The notes under the pieces were generated by a model that saw nothing but the letters and a program-made list of their open reading frames with translations, did no database searches and had not been told where the DNA came from. This document shows positions 6,698-14,568 of a stretch of 20,772 bases of DNA, piece after piece. The stretch is taken from contig CAKUVM010000030.1 in the NCBI GenBank assembly GCA_934699135.1, positions 1 to 20,772 of the forward strand, read 5' to 3'. Position numbers and translations under genes: made by a program. The first letter of the stretch is position 1. The number at the start of each line of letters is the position of its first letter. Origin of the DNA: an uncultured Bacteroidales bacterium. GTDB lineage: Bacteria; Bacteroidota; Bacteroidia; Bacteroidales; Marinilabiliaceae.

Positions 6698-8242
6698 ATG
6701 AAAGGAACGGCACTGGCAATAATCCTGGCCTTGGCCGCGGCCACACCGACGGAGGCCATAACGCGGCAAGAGCTGGCGGACTATTACAAGTCTGCCGACG
6801 GGCTGAAGAAAGCGGAATTGAAGACCGCCCTCTCCACCTTGCTGCAGAAGCACACCGATATACCATACGGAAACGGCTCAAACAACACCACATGGGGGGC
6901 CTTTTACGTGACGGACCGCACGGCGGACAACAAGGTGGTCAACCGCTACAGCCCTGAGGAGTTCTCATTCTCCAGCCGCGGCAGCGCGGTGAGCGGGATG
7001 AACATTGAACACTCTTTCCCCAAGAGCTGGTGGGGTGGCAGCAAAAACGCCGCATACCGAGACCTCTTCAACCTCTACCCCAGCCCATCGGACGACAACA
7101 GCCAGAAGAGCAACTACCCCATGGGCAAGGTGACGGACGTGAAGCACGACAGCGGCGAGGGCTACGACAAGGTGGGCTACGGCACGCTCGACGGCTCGCG
7201 CCAGCAATGCTGGGAGCCGGGCGACGGCTGGAAAGGCGACTTCGCCCGCGCGTATATGTACATGGCCGTGTGCTACCAGGGCCTCTCGTGGGTCAAGACG
7301 GGGCTGGTGACCCTGCAAGCGGGGGACTACCCCTCGCTACGCGACTGGGCGCAGACGCTCTACCGCCAGTGGAGCGCGGCAGACAAGGTGGATAACATCG
7401 AGACCAAGCGAAACAACGACGTGCAGGGCATCCAGAAAAACCGCAACCCGTTCGTTGACTTCCCGTTCCTCTGTGAATATATCTGGGGCGACAGCGCGGA
7501 CGTGGCTTTCAACCTGTCCACCGCCGTCACCACAGCCAGCGATGACAGCCGCTATGGCACCTACACCCCGTCGGAGCCAGACCCAGAGCCCGGACCCGAG
7601 CCCGAGCCTTCACCATACTTCTACTACGCCGACTGCAAGACCAACTTCGGCTCCATGGAAGAAAGCATAGAGAGCGGCTCGCTAGACAGGGTGTGGACCC
7701 AGACGACAAAGTACGGCTGGAAAGCCTCGGCCTACGTGAGCGGGAAAGCCTGCGCGGCCGAAGCCACGCTCACAACGCCTGAGATTGACTTGACAGACGG
7801 CAAGACGGCCACCTTGACGTTCTCACACGCCGTCAACTTCACCAAAACACCAAGCGAAGACCTGAGCGTGGAGGTGGAGTGCGATGGAGAGACCAGAGTG
7901 CTGAGCGTGCCTAACTGGCCCGAAGGCAAAAACTGGACATTCGTGGAGAGTGGCGACGTAAGCCTAGACGACTTCGCCGGCAAGGTCATCCGCCTCATCT
8001 TCCGCTACACAAGCACCAGCTCCGTGGCCTCGACATGGGAGATCAAAGAGGTGAAGGTGAGCGGCGAGAAGAAATCCACCGCACTGCCAGACACCTATGG
8101 CAAGCCCGCCGCTCCGGACTACAACGAACCCTACGAGGCCTACACCCTCAGCGGCGCACGCATAGCTGACGTCAGCGAAGCCCCCGGCGCGGTGATCATC
8201 CGCCAAGGCGGCCACACGTGGCTCATTGTCCGCAAAAAGTGA
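6698..8242 (+). CDS. Secreted endonuclease I-family nuclease with extra C-terminal beta domain
   Basis: 514 residues. A short signal peptide (MKGTALAIILALAAATPTEA) precedes an endonuclease I (EndA/NucM-type, PF04231-like) domain, about residues 22-280. Its beta-beta-alpha-metal core is visible as MNIEHSFPKSWWG (Glu104, His105) and RDLFNLYPSPSDDNSQKSNYP (Asn125 as likely metal ligand). Such enzymes cut DNA and RNA non-specifically with Mg2+. A Pro/Glu/Asp linker (SEPDPEPGPEPEPSP) at about 288-303 leads to a beta-sandwich-like domain to about 475, resembling choice-of-anchor or carbohydrate-binding modules. The end, EAYTLSGARIADV...IIRQGGHTWLIVRKK, resembles a type IX secretion tag. I infer an extracellular nuclease for nutrient gain or biofilm DNA. 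Probably co-transcribed with the preceding gene; a strong terminator follows. Confidence 0.92.
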   Translation: MKGTALAIILALAAATPTEAITRQELADYYKSADGLKKAELKTALSTLLQKHTDIPYGNGSNNTTWGAFYVTDRTADNKVVNRYSPEEFSFSSRGSAVSGMNIEHSFPKSWWGGSKNAAYRDLFNLYPSPSDDNSQKSNYPMGKVTDVKHDSGEGYDKVGYGTLDGSRQQCWEPGDGWKGDFARAYMYMAVCYQGLSWVKTGLVTLQAGDYPSLRDWAQTLYRQWSAADKVDNIETKRNNDVQGIQKNRNPFVDFPFLCEYIWGDSADVAFNLSTAVTTASDDSRYGTYTPSEPDPEPGPEPEPSPYFYYADCKTNFGSMEESIESGSLDRVWTQTTKYGWKASAYVSGKACAAEATLTTPEIDLTDGKTATLTFSHAVNFTKTPSEDLSVEVECDGETRVLSVPNWPEGKNWTFVESGDVSLDDFAGKVIRLIFRYTSTSSVASTWEIKEVKVSGEKKSTALPDTYGKPAAPDYNEPYEAYTLSGARIADVSEAPGAVIIRQGGHTWLIVRKK

Positions 8243-8285
8243 TAAAGTAATTTAGGCACACAAGCCGATTCATCAAAAACCAAGG

Positions 8286-8330
8286 GGGTCGCGCCACACG
8301 GGAATATGCCGCGCGGCGCGACCCTTTTTT
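8286..8330 (+). terminator. Rho-independent terminator after the nuclease gene
   Basis: Arms GGGTCGCGCC (8286-8295) and GGCGCGACCC (8315-8324) form a 10-bp GC-rich stem with a 19-nt loop, followed directly by TTTTTT (8325-8330). It ends the 5315-8242 transcription unit ahead of the pnp promoter. Confidence 0.9.
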
Positions 8331-8363
8331 AGGCGGGCGGGCGCTTTTTCGTTTCTTTTGCAC

Positions 8364-8371
8364 TATCTTTG
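8364..8371 (+). promoter_or_regulatory. Bacteroides-type -7 box for pnp
   Basis: TATCTTTG fully matches TAnnTTTG. It lies 42 nt upstream of ATG 8414 and downstream of the preceding terminator, so pnp appears to have its own transcription unit. The expected -33 position is T-rich without a clear TTG. Confidence 0.7.
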
Positions 8372-8413
8372 CAGATGACGAAAAAGTATTAAGAATCATA
8401 TTAGTAGCAAATC

Positions 8414-10648
8414 ATGGTAAAACCCACGCCAACAGAGAAGGTCATTGACCTTGGCGACGGCCGGACAATAACCATCGAGACTGGCAAGCTGGCCAAGCAG
8501 GCCGACGGCTCGGTGATGATCAAGTGCGGCGGCACATACCTGCTCGCCGCCGTGACGAGCGCGACGGAGGCTAAGCCGGACACCGACTTCATGCCCCTCA
8601 CCGTCGAGTATAAGGAAAAGTTCGCCTCGGCGGGCCGCTTCCCCGGCGGCTTCACCCGCCGCGAGGGCCGCGCCTCGGACTATGAGATCCTCATAGCCCG
8701 ACTGGTGGACCGCGCCCTACGCCCCCTCTTCCCAGACAACTACCACGCCGACACTTTTGTCAACATAACCCTCTTCTCGGCAGACGAGGATGTCATGCCC
8801 GACTCGCTGGCCGGCCTCGCGGCCTCCGCGGCCATGACCATATCCGACATCCCGTTCAACGGGCCAATCTCGGAAGTCCGCGTGGCGCGCATCGACGGCA
8901 AGCTCTGCATCAACCCGTCCGCTAAAGACTTGGAGCGCGCCGACCTGGACATTATGGTGGCCGCCTCAATGAACGACATCAACATGGTCGAGGGCGAGAT
9001 GAAAGAGGTGTCTGAGGCCGATATGCTGGAGGCCCTCAAATTCGCCCACGAGGCCATCAAGAAGCAGTGCCAGGCTCAGATTGAGCTGAGGGAGATGGTG
9101 GGCAAGCCCAAGCGCGAATATTGCCATGAGGAGAACGACGAGGAGCTCCGCGCCAAGGTTCGCGAGCAGTGCTACGAGAAGGCCAAGCAAGTGGCCCGCA
9201 GCCGCATTGCCAACAAGGCGGAGCGCGGCAAGCAGTTTGAGGCCATAAAGGAGGAGTTCATTGCGAACAACTACCCGGAGGGCTACGAGGGCGAGATTCC
9301 CACGGCCATGATCTCTCGCTACTACCATGACGTGGAGCGCGACGCCGTGCGCCGCGTGCTGCTCGATGAGCAGATTCGCCTCGACGGCCGCAAGACCAAC
9401 GAGATCCGCCCCATCTGGTGCGAGGTCGGTTACCTGCCCGGCCCTCACGGCTCCGCCATATTCACCCGCGGCGAGACGCAGAGCCTCTCCACCGCCACCC
9501 TCGGCACCAAGCTAGACGAGAAGCTCATTGACGAGGCCACGGTGCAGGGCACGGACAAGTTCCTGCTCCACTACAACTTCCCGCCCTACTCCACCAACGA
9601 CCCCAAGGCCCCACGCGGCGTAGGACGTCGAGAGATCGGCCACGGACACTTGGCCATGCGCGCCCTCAAGAACATGATTCCGGAAGACATCCCATACACC
9701 GTCCGCGTGGTCTCCGACATTTTGGAGAGCAACGGCTCGTCTTCCATGGCCACCGTCTGCGCGGGTTGCCTGGCGCTTATGGATGCCGGCGTCAAGATCA
9801 AGAAGCCTGTGGCGGGCATCGCCATGGGTCTCATCACCGACACTGAGAGCGACAAGTATTGCGTCCTCTCCGACATCCTTGGAGACGAGGATCACCTTGG
9901 CGACATGGACTTCAAGGTCACCGGCACCCGCGACGGCATCACTGCCACGCAGATGGACATCAAGGTGGACGGCCTCAAATACGAGGTCTTGGCCAAGGCC
10001 CTCAACCAGGCCCGCGAGGGTCGCATGCACATCCTTGACTGCATGCTTGAGGAGATGCCCGCGCCGCGTGAGGACTACAAGCCGCACGCTCCGCGCATCG
10101 TGACCATCAACATCCCGAAAGACATGATTGGCGCCGTCATCGGCCCGGGCGGCAAGATTATTCAGGACATTCAGGCCACCACCGGCACCACCATCAACAT
10201 TGATGAGGACAACCAGAAGGGCATCGTGAGCATCGCGGCCGCCAACAAGGCCAACATCGACGCCGCCCTGGAGCGCATCAACCAGATTGTGGCCATCCCG
10301 GAGGTCGGCAAGGTATACAAGGGCAAGGTCAAGACCATCACGGCCTTTGGCGCATTCGTTGAGATCCTGCCCGGCAAGGACGGACTGCTCCACGTGAGCG
10401 AGATGGACTGGAAGCGCATTGAGGATCCCAACGATTTCTGCAAAGAGGGGGACGAGATTGAGGTCCTTCTCAAAGAGATTGACCCCAAGACCGGCAAGAT
10501 GCGCCTGAGCCGCAAAGAGTTGATCCCGAAGCCAGAAGGTTATGTTGAGCGTCCGGAGCGTCCGCGCCGCGAGGGCGGTGACCGTGGCCCGCGAGGCCCG
10601 CGCCGCGAGGGTGGCGACCGCGCGCCCAGGCACAACAACAATGACTAA
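8414..10648 (+). CDS. pnp: Polyribonucleotide nucleotidyltransferase (PNPase)
   Basis: 744 residues, full length. PNPase degrades RNA 3' to 5' with phosphate, giving nucleoside diphosphates, and is a trimeric cytoplasmic enzyme of mRNA turnover. Domains in order: first RNase PH-like domain (about 10-145, with RFPGGFTRREGR and ALRPLFPD), helical linker, second RNase PH-like domain (about 320-560) with FTRGETQSL, VVSDILESNGSSSMA and the catalytic GDEDHLGDMDFK near residues 490-501 (Asp493 and Asp499), KH domain with IGPGGK at about 574-579, and S1 domain at about 630-705 (GKVKTITAFGAFVEI, GLLHVSEM). The tail carries two PRREGGDR repeats and an Asn-rich end, an RGG-like basic segment. ATG 8414 follows a promoter. 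No rpsO is adjacent, unlike in enterobacteria. A strong terminator follows. Confidence 0.98.
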   Translation: MVKPTPTEKVIDLGDGRTITIETGKLAKQADGSVMIKCGGTYLLAAVTSATEAKPDTDFMPLTVEYKEKFASAGRFPGGFTRREGRASDYEILIARLVDRALRPLFPDNYHADTFVNITLFSADEDVMPDSLAGLAASAAMTISDIPFNGPISEVRVARIDGKLCINPSAKDLERADLDIMVAASMNDINMVEGEMKEVSEADMLEALKFAHEAIKKQCQAQIELREMVGKPKREYCHEENDEELRAKVREQCYEKAKQVARSRIANKAERGKQFEAIKEEFIANNYPEGYEGEIPTAMISRYYHDVERDAVRRVLLDEQIRLDGRKTNEIRPIWCEVGYLPGPHGSAIFTRGETQSLSTATLGTKLDEKLIDEATVQGTDKFLLHYNFPPYSTNDPKAPRGVGRREIGHGHLAMRALKNMIPEDIPYTVRVVSDILESNGSSSMATVCAGCLALMDAGVKIKKPVAGIAMGLITDTESDKYCVLSDILGDEDHLGDMDFKVTGTRDGITATQMDIKVDGLKYEVLAKALNQAREGRMHILDCMLEEMPAPREDYKPHAPRIVTINIPKDMIGAVIGPGGKIIQDIQATTGTTINIDEDNQKGIVSIAAANKANIDAALERINQIVAIPEVGKVYKGKVKTITAFGAFVEILPGKDGLLHVSEMDWKRIEDPNDFCKEGDEIEVLLKEIDPKTGKMRLSRKELIPKPEGYVERPERPRREGGDRGPRGPRREGGDRAPRHNNND

Positions 10649-10671
10649 GACGGCGCAAGCCAAATGAGCCA

Positions 10672-10714
10672 GCCCCCGATGTCCCGCACTTGCGACATCG
10701 GGGGCTTCTTTTTT
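10672..10714 (+). terminator. Rho-independent terminator after pnp
   Basis: Arms GCCCCCGATGTC (10672-10683) and GACATCGGGGGC (10694-10705) are perfect 12-bp complements with a 10-nt loop, followed by TTCTTTTTT. Confidence 0.92.
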
Positions 10715-10744
10715 AGACAGATTGTCGCCCCGGGTCCTTCCTTA

Positions 10745-10774
10745 TTGCCAACACGATAACTTTTTGTATCTTCA
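10745..10774 (+). promoter_or_regulatory. Probable promoter of the outer-membrane protein gene
   Basis: TTG at 10745-10747, a 19-nt spacer, then TATCTTCA at 10767-10774. The spacing is ideal for a Bacteroidota sigma factor, while the -7 box matches TAnnTTTG in all but its last two bases. It lies 51 nt upstream of ATG 10826. Confidence 0.5.
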
Positions 10775-10825
10775 CGCCATCGCAAAAAAGAACATGCTCT
10801 TGTGGCCATCCCTAAGCTAAGGAAT

Positions 10826-11647
10826 ATGAACAAGTTAATTCTATTATTTCTCCCCGTGGCAGTTTGCGCAAGCGACTGCGCGGCGCAAACTGACGAGCCT
10901 CGGCTGGTGCAGTTCGGGGTGCGCGCCATGGTTGGCGGGTCGTACCTTATGGGCGCCTTTGACGCCATGGACGACTACAGCGCCGGCAACAACACCATGC
11001 CTGATTTTTGCATAGAGACTCTCCCCACGGTAGGTGGCGGACTGAGCATGACGGCCACCGTGCGGCATCATTGGAGCATAGAGACCGGACTATACTACCA
11101 GATGCGCGGCGCGCATATGGAGGAGGACTTTTACTGGTTTCGGTGGGATGACGAGCCGGACTATCTGGCTTGGCGAAAGACCAACGCCATCCTCCACTAC
11201 GTCAAAGTTCCCGTCTTGCTACGTTTCTCGCACCAGATTGGCATGCTCCCATTGGCGTGGGAGGCCAAAGCGGGACCCTACGTGTCGGTGGCGGCTGGCG
11301 GATGCTCGCACACCACAACCAAGGTGATGCGTGACGACATATTTGACGACCCGTTCCCAGTAAGAAGCGTGACGAGCAAACACAAGTCGCACGACCTGTT
11401 CGATGACAAAGAGATGGAGAACGCCCTCAACGCCGACAATGAGGGCGGGACGCGCCGCGTCGGCTATGAGAGCCGGCGCCTGGACTGCGGCATAACCCTG
11501 GGTGGCGGCGTGACGTTTTGGCGTCGGCTCTACGTGGGAGTGGAGAACGACTGGGGCATACTGAGCGTGATGAAATTGAGTGGCGAAGGCGAGAGCCACA
11601 AGTTGCGCAACGAGACATTCTCTTTGGTTGTGGGCTACAACTTCTGA
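10826..11647 (+). CDS. Outer-membrane beta-barrel protein (porin family)
   Basis: 273 residues. A signal peptide of about 21 residues (MNKLILLFLPVAVCASDCAAQ) is followed by alternating beta strands with aromatic ends: VQFGVRAMVGGSYLMG, WSIETGLYYQMRGA, HYVKVPVLLRFS, AWEAKAGPYVSVAAGG, CGITLGGGVTFWRRLYVGVENDWG. It ends FSLVVGYNF; a terminal Phe is the usual recognition signal for the outer-membrane assembly machinery. The pattern fits small outer-membrane beta-barrel (OmpX/PorT-like) proteins of Bacteroidales, including the YVKVPVLLRF strand typical of that group. Cargo or role is unknown. I start at ATG 10826; a GTG 24 nt upstream is also in frame. The gene stands alone between its promoter and a bidirectional terminator. 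Confidence 0.85.
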   Translation: MNKLILLFLPVAVCASDCAAQTDEPRLVQFGVRAMVGGSYLMGAFDAMDDYSAGNNTMPDFCIETLPTVGGGLSMTATVRHHWSIETGLYYQMRGAHMEEDFYWFRWDDEPDYLAWRKTNAILHYVKVPVLLRFSHQIGMLPLAWEAKAGPYVSVAAGGCSHTTTKVMRDDIFDDPFPVRSVTSKHKSHDLFDDKEMENALNADNEGGTRRVGYESRRLDCGITLGGGVTFWRRLYVGVENDWGILSVMKLSGEGESHKLRNETFSLVVGYNF

Positions 11648-11670
11648 GCCTCCCGCGGGACTACAAAATA

Positions 11671-11713
11671 AACGGGCGGGCGGAATCATCTTTCGAGATT
11701 CCGCCCGCCCGTT
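11671..11713. terminator. Bidirectional terminator between the beta-barrel gene and ribBA
   Basis: Arms 11671-11687 and 11697-11713 (AACGGGCGGGCGGAATC and its complement) form a perfect 17-bp stem with a 9-nt loop. The plus strand continues TTTTAT; the minus strand continues TTATTTTG. It separates convergent stops at 11647 and 11736, serving both genes. Confidence 0.9.
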
Positions 11714-11735
11714 TTATGCATTGACAGGCAGGGCC

Positions 11736-12971
11736 TTATTTCACAAAGTGGAGGATGTGCCCCATACGCTCCTTCTTGGTGCGCATATAATATTCGTTAT
11801 ACTTATTGGGCTGAATCTCAATCGGCACATTCTCAACAATCTCAAGGCCATAAGACTCCAGCCCCACCCTCTTGACCGGGTTATTCGTCATGAGGCGCAT
11901 GCGATGCACGCCAAGCTCCTTCAAGATTGACGCGCCCACGCCATAGTCCCTCTCATCCGGGTCGAAGCCCAGGTGGACATTGGCGTCGACCGTGTCCAGC
12001 CCCTCCTCTTGAAGCTTATACGCCTCAATTTTGGCCATAAGGCCTATGCCTCGCCCCTCTTGGTTAAGGTATACCACCACGCCCTTGCCCTCGGCCTCTA
12101 TGGTTCGTAAGGCCTTGTGAAGCTGCTCCCCGCACTCGCAGCGCATGGAGCCGAAAATATCGCCCGTCATACAAGACGAGTGGACGCGCACCAAGATTGG
12201 CTCATCTTCTTTCCACTCACCCTTTATGAGTGCGACGTGCTCCTTCCCGTTGCTCTTTTGACGGAACGGGATGAGGCGGAAGTCGCCATACTCCGTGGGC
12301 AAATGCACCTCGCTGCCTCGCGTCACGAGGGTCTCCGTCTTGAGTCGGTAGGCAATGAGGTCTTTTATTGAGATGAGCTTCATCCCATATTTCTTGGCAA
12401 TCTCCCTCAACTGCGGCAGGCGCGCCATGGTGCCGTCTTCATTCATAATCTCAATGAGCGCGGCGGCGGGCTGCAGGCCGGCCAGACGGGCCAAATCTAT
12501 GGCCGCCTCGGTGTGGCCGGAACGGCGGATCACGCCCCTGTTCTGCGCATAGAGGGGGTTGATGTGGCCGGGGCGGCCGAAGTCGGTGGGCTTGCTGGCG
12601 GGGTCGGCCAGGGCGCGGATGGTGGCCGCGCGGTCGTGGATGGAGACGCCCGTGGTGCATCCCTCAAGCAGGTCCACCGACACGGTAAACGGGGTCCCGA
12701 GGATTGACGTGTTGTCCGAGACCATGTGCGGCAGCTCCAGCTCCTCGCAACGATCCATTGAGAGCGGCGCGCACAGCACCCCCCGGCCGTTTTTGAGCAT
12801 GAAGTTGACCTTCTCTGGCGTAATCAGCTCGGCCGCGGTTATGAAGTCGCCCTCGTTCTCGCGGTCCTCATCATCAACAACAATGACAAACTCACCGCGG
12901 CGGAAAGCCTCGACAGCGTCCTCTATTTTGTCAAGATGCTCTCTGGCATCGGGATTGACATCTGTATTCAT
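11736..12971 (-). CDS. ribBA: Bifunctional 3,4-dihydroxy-2-butanone-4-phosphate synthase / GTP cyclohydrolase II
   Basis: 411 residues. It catalyses the two entry steps of riboflavin synthesis: ribulose 5-phosphate to the four-carbon unit, and GTP to the diaminopyrimidine precursor. The RibB half (about 1-210) shows DDEDRENEGDF, the acidic metal-binding loop, then TTGVSIHDRA, RPGHINPL and SGHTEAAIDLARLAG. The RibA half (about 215-411) has RVHSSCMTGDIFGSMRCEC with three zinc-binding cysteines, NQEGRGIGL, DERDYGVGA and MTNNPVKR. All key residues I can check are present in both halves, so both activities are likely. ATG 12971 gives the normal start. It begins 41 nt after the LptF/G stop and is probably the last gene of that operon. 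I see no FMN riboswitch in the short gap. Confidence 0.97.
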   Translation of the reverse strand: MNTDVNPDAREHLDKIEDAVEAFRRGEFVIVVDDEDRENEGDFITAAELITPEKVNFMLKNGRGVLCAPLSMDRCEELELPHMVSDNTSILGTPFTVSVDLLEGCTTGVSIHDRAATIRALADPASKPTDFGRPGHINPLYAQNRGVIRRSGHTEAAIDLARLAGLQPAAALIEIMNEDGTMARLPQLREIAKKYGMKLISIKDLIAYRLKTETLVTRGSEVHLPTEYGDFRLIPFRQKSNGKEHVALIKGEWKEDEPILVRVHSSCMTGDIFGSMRCECGEQLHKALRTIEAEGKGVVVYLNQEGRGIGLMAKIEAYKLQEEGLDTVDANVHLGFDPDERDYGVGASILKELGVHRMRLMTNNPVKRVGLESYGLEIVENVPIEIQPNKYNEYYMRTKKERMGHILHFVK

Positions 12972-13012
12972 ATATTTGTAGCAGAACTTTTTTGCACGTG
13001 AATGGAGCGGGG

Positions 13013-14524
13013 CTAGAATGCGGTAGGGTCGCCTTGTTCGCGCCGCTTGCGCAACTTGGCCAACCTCCTCTTGCGAATGAGGAGCTTGATCCTGTCCGCC
13101 ACGCGGGCGTAGGCCTCGGAGCGGAAGAGCGCGGAGTCGGTGGCCGACTTATACGTCAGGAAAGAGCCTATGACGGCCAAGACGGAGGTGGAGAGCCACA
13201 TTCCGCACCACACGGGCCAAACGCTCTCGCGAGCCATCTTGGCGCCAAAGGTGTCTATGACGTAGTAGAAGATGAAGAAAAGCACCGAGATGACAATGGG
13301 CGTGCCAAGTCCGCCTTTCCTTATTATGGCCCCAAGCGGCGCGCCAACGAAGAAGAAAAGGATGCACGCCACGGGCAGTGAGAACTTACGGTGCATCTCC
13401 ATCTTGTGGCGGTTCACCTTCAAATGCTCGTTGTCATAGTTCATCAGCCTCTCGTCCACCACCTGCTTGTTGCCCTTGGCAATGCGCAAGGCGTTTTGCA
13501 TCGCCGTGAGCATCTTTCGCGGCGTGAGGGTATGGGCCAGGCTGTCCACCGCCAACGCCGACACGGTGTCTATTGCCAAGACCATCAGTGAGTCGCTCTT
13601 GTAACGATAGTTGGCTTTCTTGAGTGTGTAAGACTTCACGTCGGTGTTCAACTGGCGCGTGAGGGAGTCGCACATGTGGCTGAGCGAGTCGCGGTCATGA
13701 TGGAGCTGCGCCAAGTCCTTCATCCTGTCATTGGTCTTGAAAGCGTCCTCGCTAGTGCGAGAGAAGTCGAGGCCATCGACCTTTATCTGGAACACCTCTT
13801 GCGAGAAGGCATCGTGGCGATACATCTGACGGTCGCGCTCCGTCATACGGCGGTTGCCCATCGTGACCTTCTCATCATATGTGATGCCGCTATACAGCAC
13901 CAGGCGGATCATGCCGGCCTTGTTGTCGATGTCCATGAACCCCGAGTCGGCCATCGTCACATTGACGTTGCGGTTGACGCGGTCGCGATGGTCATGGATA
14001 ATGAGGTCGTAGAGCGCGCCCGTCTTGCGGTCTTTGCGGCCAATCTTGATGCGGAAGCCATCCACTCCGTCATAATAGACGCGCTCTTTCAGCTCCAACT
14101 CCGGGCGTTGCTGCCGCACGCTGTAGAGCAGCGAGTAGAACTTGAGGTTGGCCACGGGCAGCACGTTGTTCGAAAACCAGAAAGCCATGACACTCACTAA
14201 GCCGGTGACAAAAATCATGGGTTTCATAATGCGGAAGAGCGACACGCCACTGGCCTTCATGGCCGTGAGCTCATAATTCTCGCCCAAGTTGCCAAACGTC
14301 ATGAGCGAGGCCAGCAAGATGGCCAACGGCAACGCCATGGGCACCACCTGGAGCGACACGTAGAACAAGAGCTCCGCCATGACGCTTATTTCCAAGCCTT
14401 TGCCCACAATGTCATCCACATATCTCCACAAGCCCTGCATCACGAGGATGAAGAGCGAGATGAAGAACGTCATGGCCAGTGGGCCGGCGTAGTTGAGCAG
14501 GACGAATTTATGGAGCTTTTTCAT
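13013..14524 (-). CDS. LptF/LptG family lipopolysaccharide export permease
   Basis: 503 residues. LptF and LptG are the inner-membrane parts of the ABC transporter that pulls lipopolysaccharide out and hands it to LptC/LptA. The N-terminal helices (FVLLNYAGPLAMTFFISLFILVMQG, LPLAILLASLMTFG, MIFVTGLVSVMAFWFSN) precede a long periplasmic region, about residues 130-370. The C-terminal helices (FSLPVACILFFFVGAPLGAII, IVISVLFFIFYYVIDTFG, WLSTSVLAVIGSFL) complete the YjgP/YjgQ fold. GENYELTAMKASG near residue 80 is the conserved cytoplasmic loop that couples to the ATPase LptB. The tail is strongly basic. ATG 14524 is preferred over a TTG at 14536. It lies between the DsbD-type gene (44 nt) and ribBA (41 nt). 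From one copy I cannot tell LptF from LptG. Confidence 0.93.
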   Translation of the reverse strand: MKKLHKFVLLNYAGPLAMTFFISLFILVMQGLWRYVDDIVGKGLEISVMAELLFYVSLQVVPMALPLAILLASLMTFGNLGENYELTAMKASGVSLFRIMKPMIFVTGLVSVMAFWFSNNVLPVANLKFYSLLYSVRQQRPELELKERVYYDGVDGFRIKIGRKDRKTGALYDLIIHDHRDRVNRNVNVTMADSGFMDIDNKAGMIRLVLYSGITYDEKVTMGNRRMTERDRQMYRHDAFSQEVFQIKVDGLDFSRTSEDAFKTNDRMKDLAQLHHDRDSLSHMCDSLTRQLNTDVKSYTLKKANYRYKSDSLMVLAIDTVSALAVDSLAHTLTPRKMLTAMQNALRIAKGNKQVVDERLMNYDNEHLKVNRHKMEMHRKFSLPVACILFFFVGAPLGAIIRKGGLGTPIVISVLFFIFYYVIDTFGAKMARESVWPVWCGMWLSTSVLAVIGSFLTYKSATDSALFRSEAYARVADRIKLLIRKRRLAKLRKRREQGDPTAF

Positions 14525-14568
14525 GGCACGCCGCAAGCGGCTTCAAAGATAGCGATAAAAAAATAGTA

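Noticed and set aside
9512..10663. 383-codon open frame on the minus strand opposite pnp
   Set aside because: It is the shadow of a conserved, GC-rich gene with strong third-position bias. It has no signal, family motif or promoter of its own.
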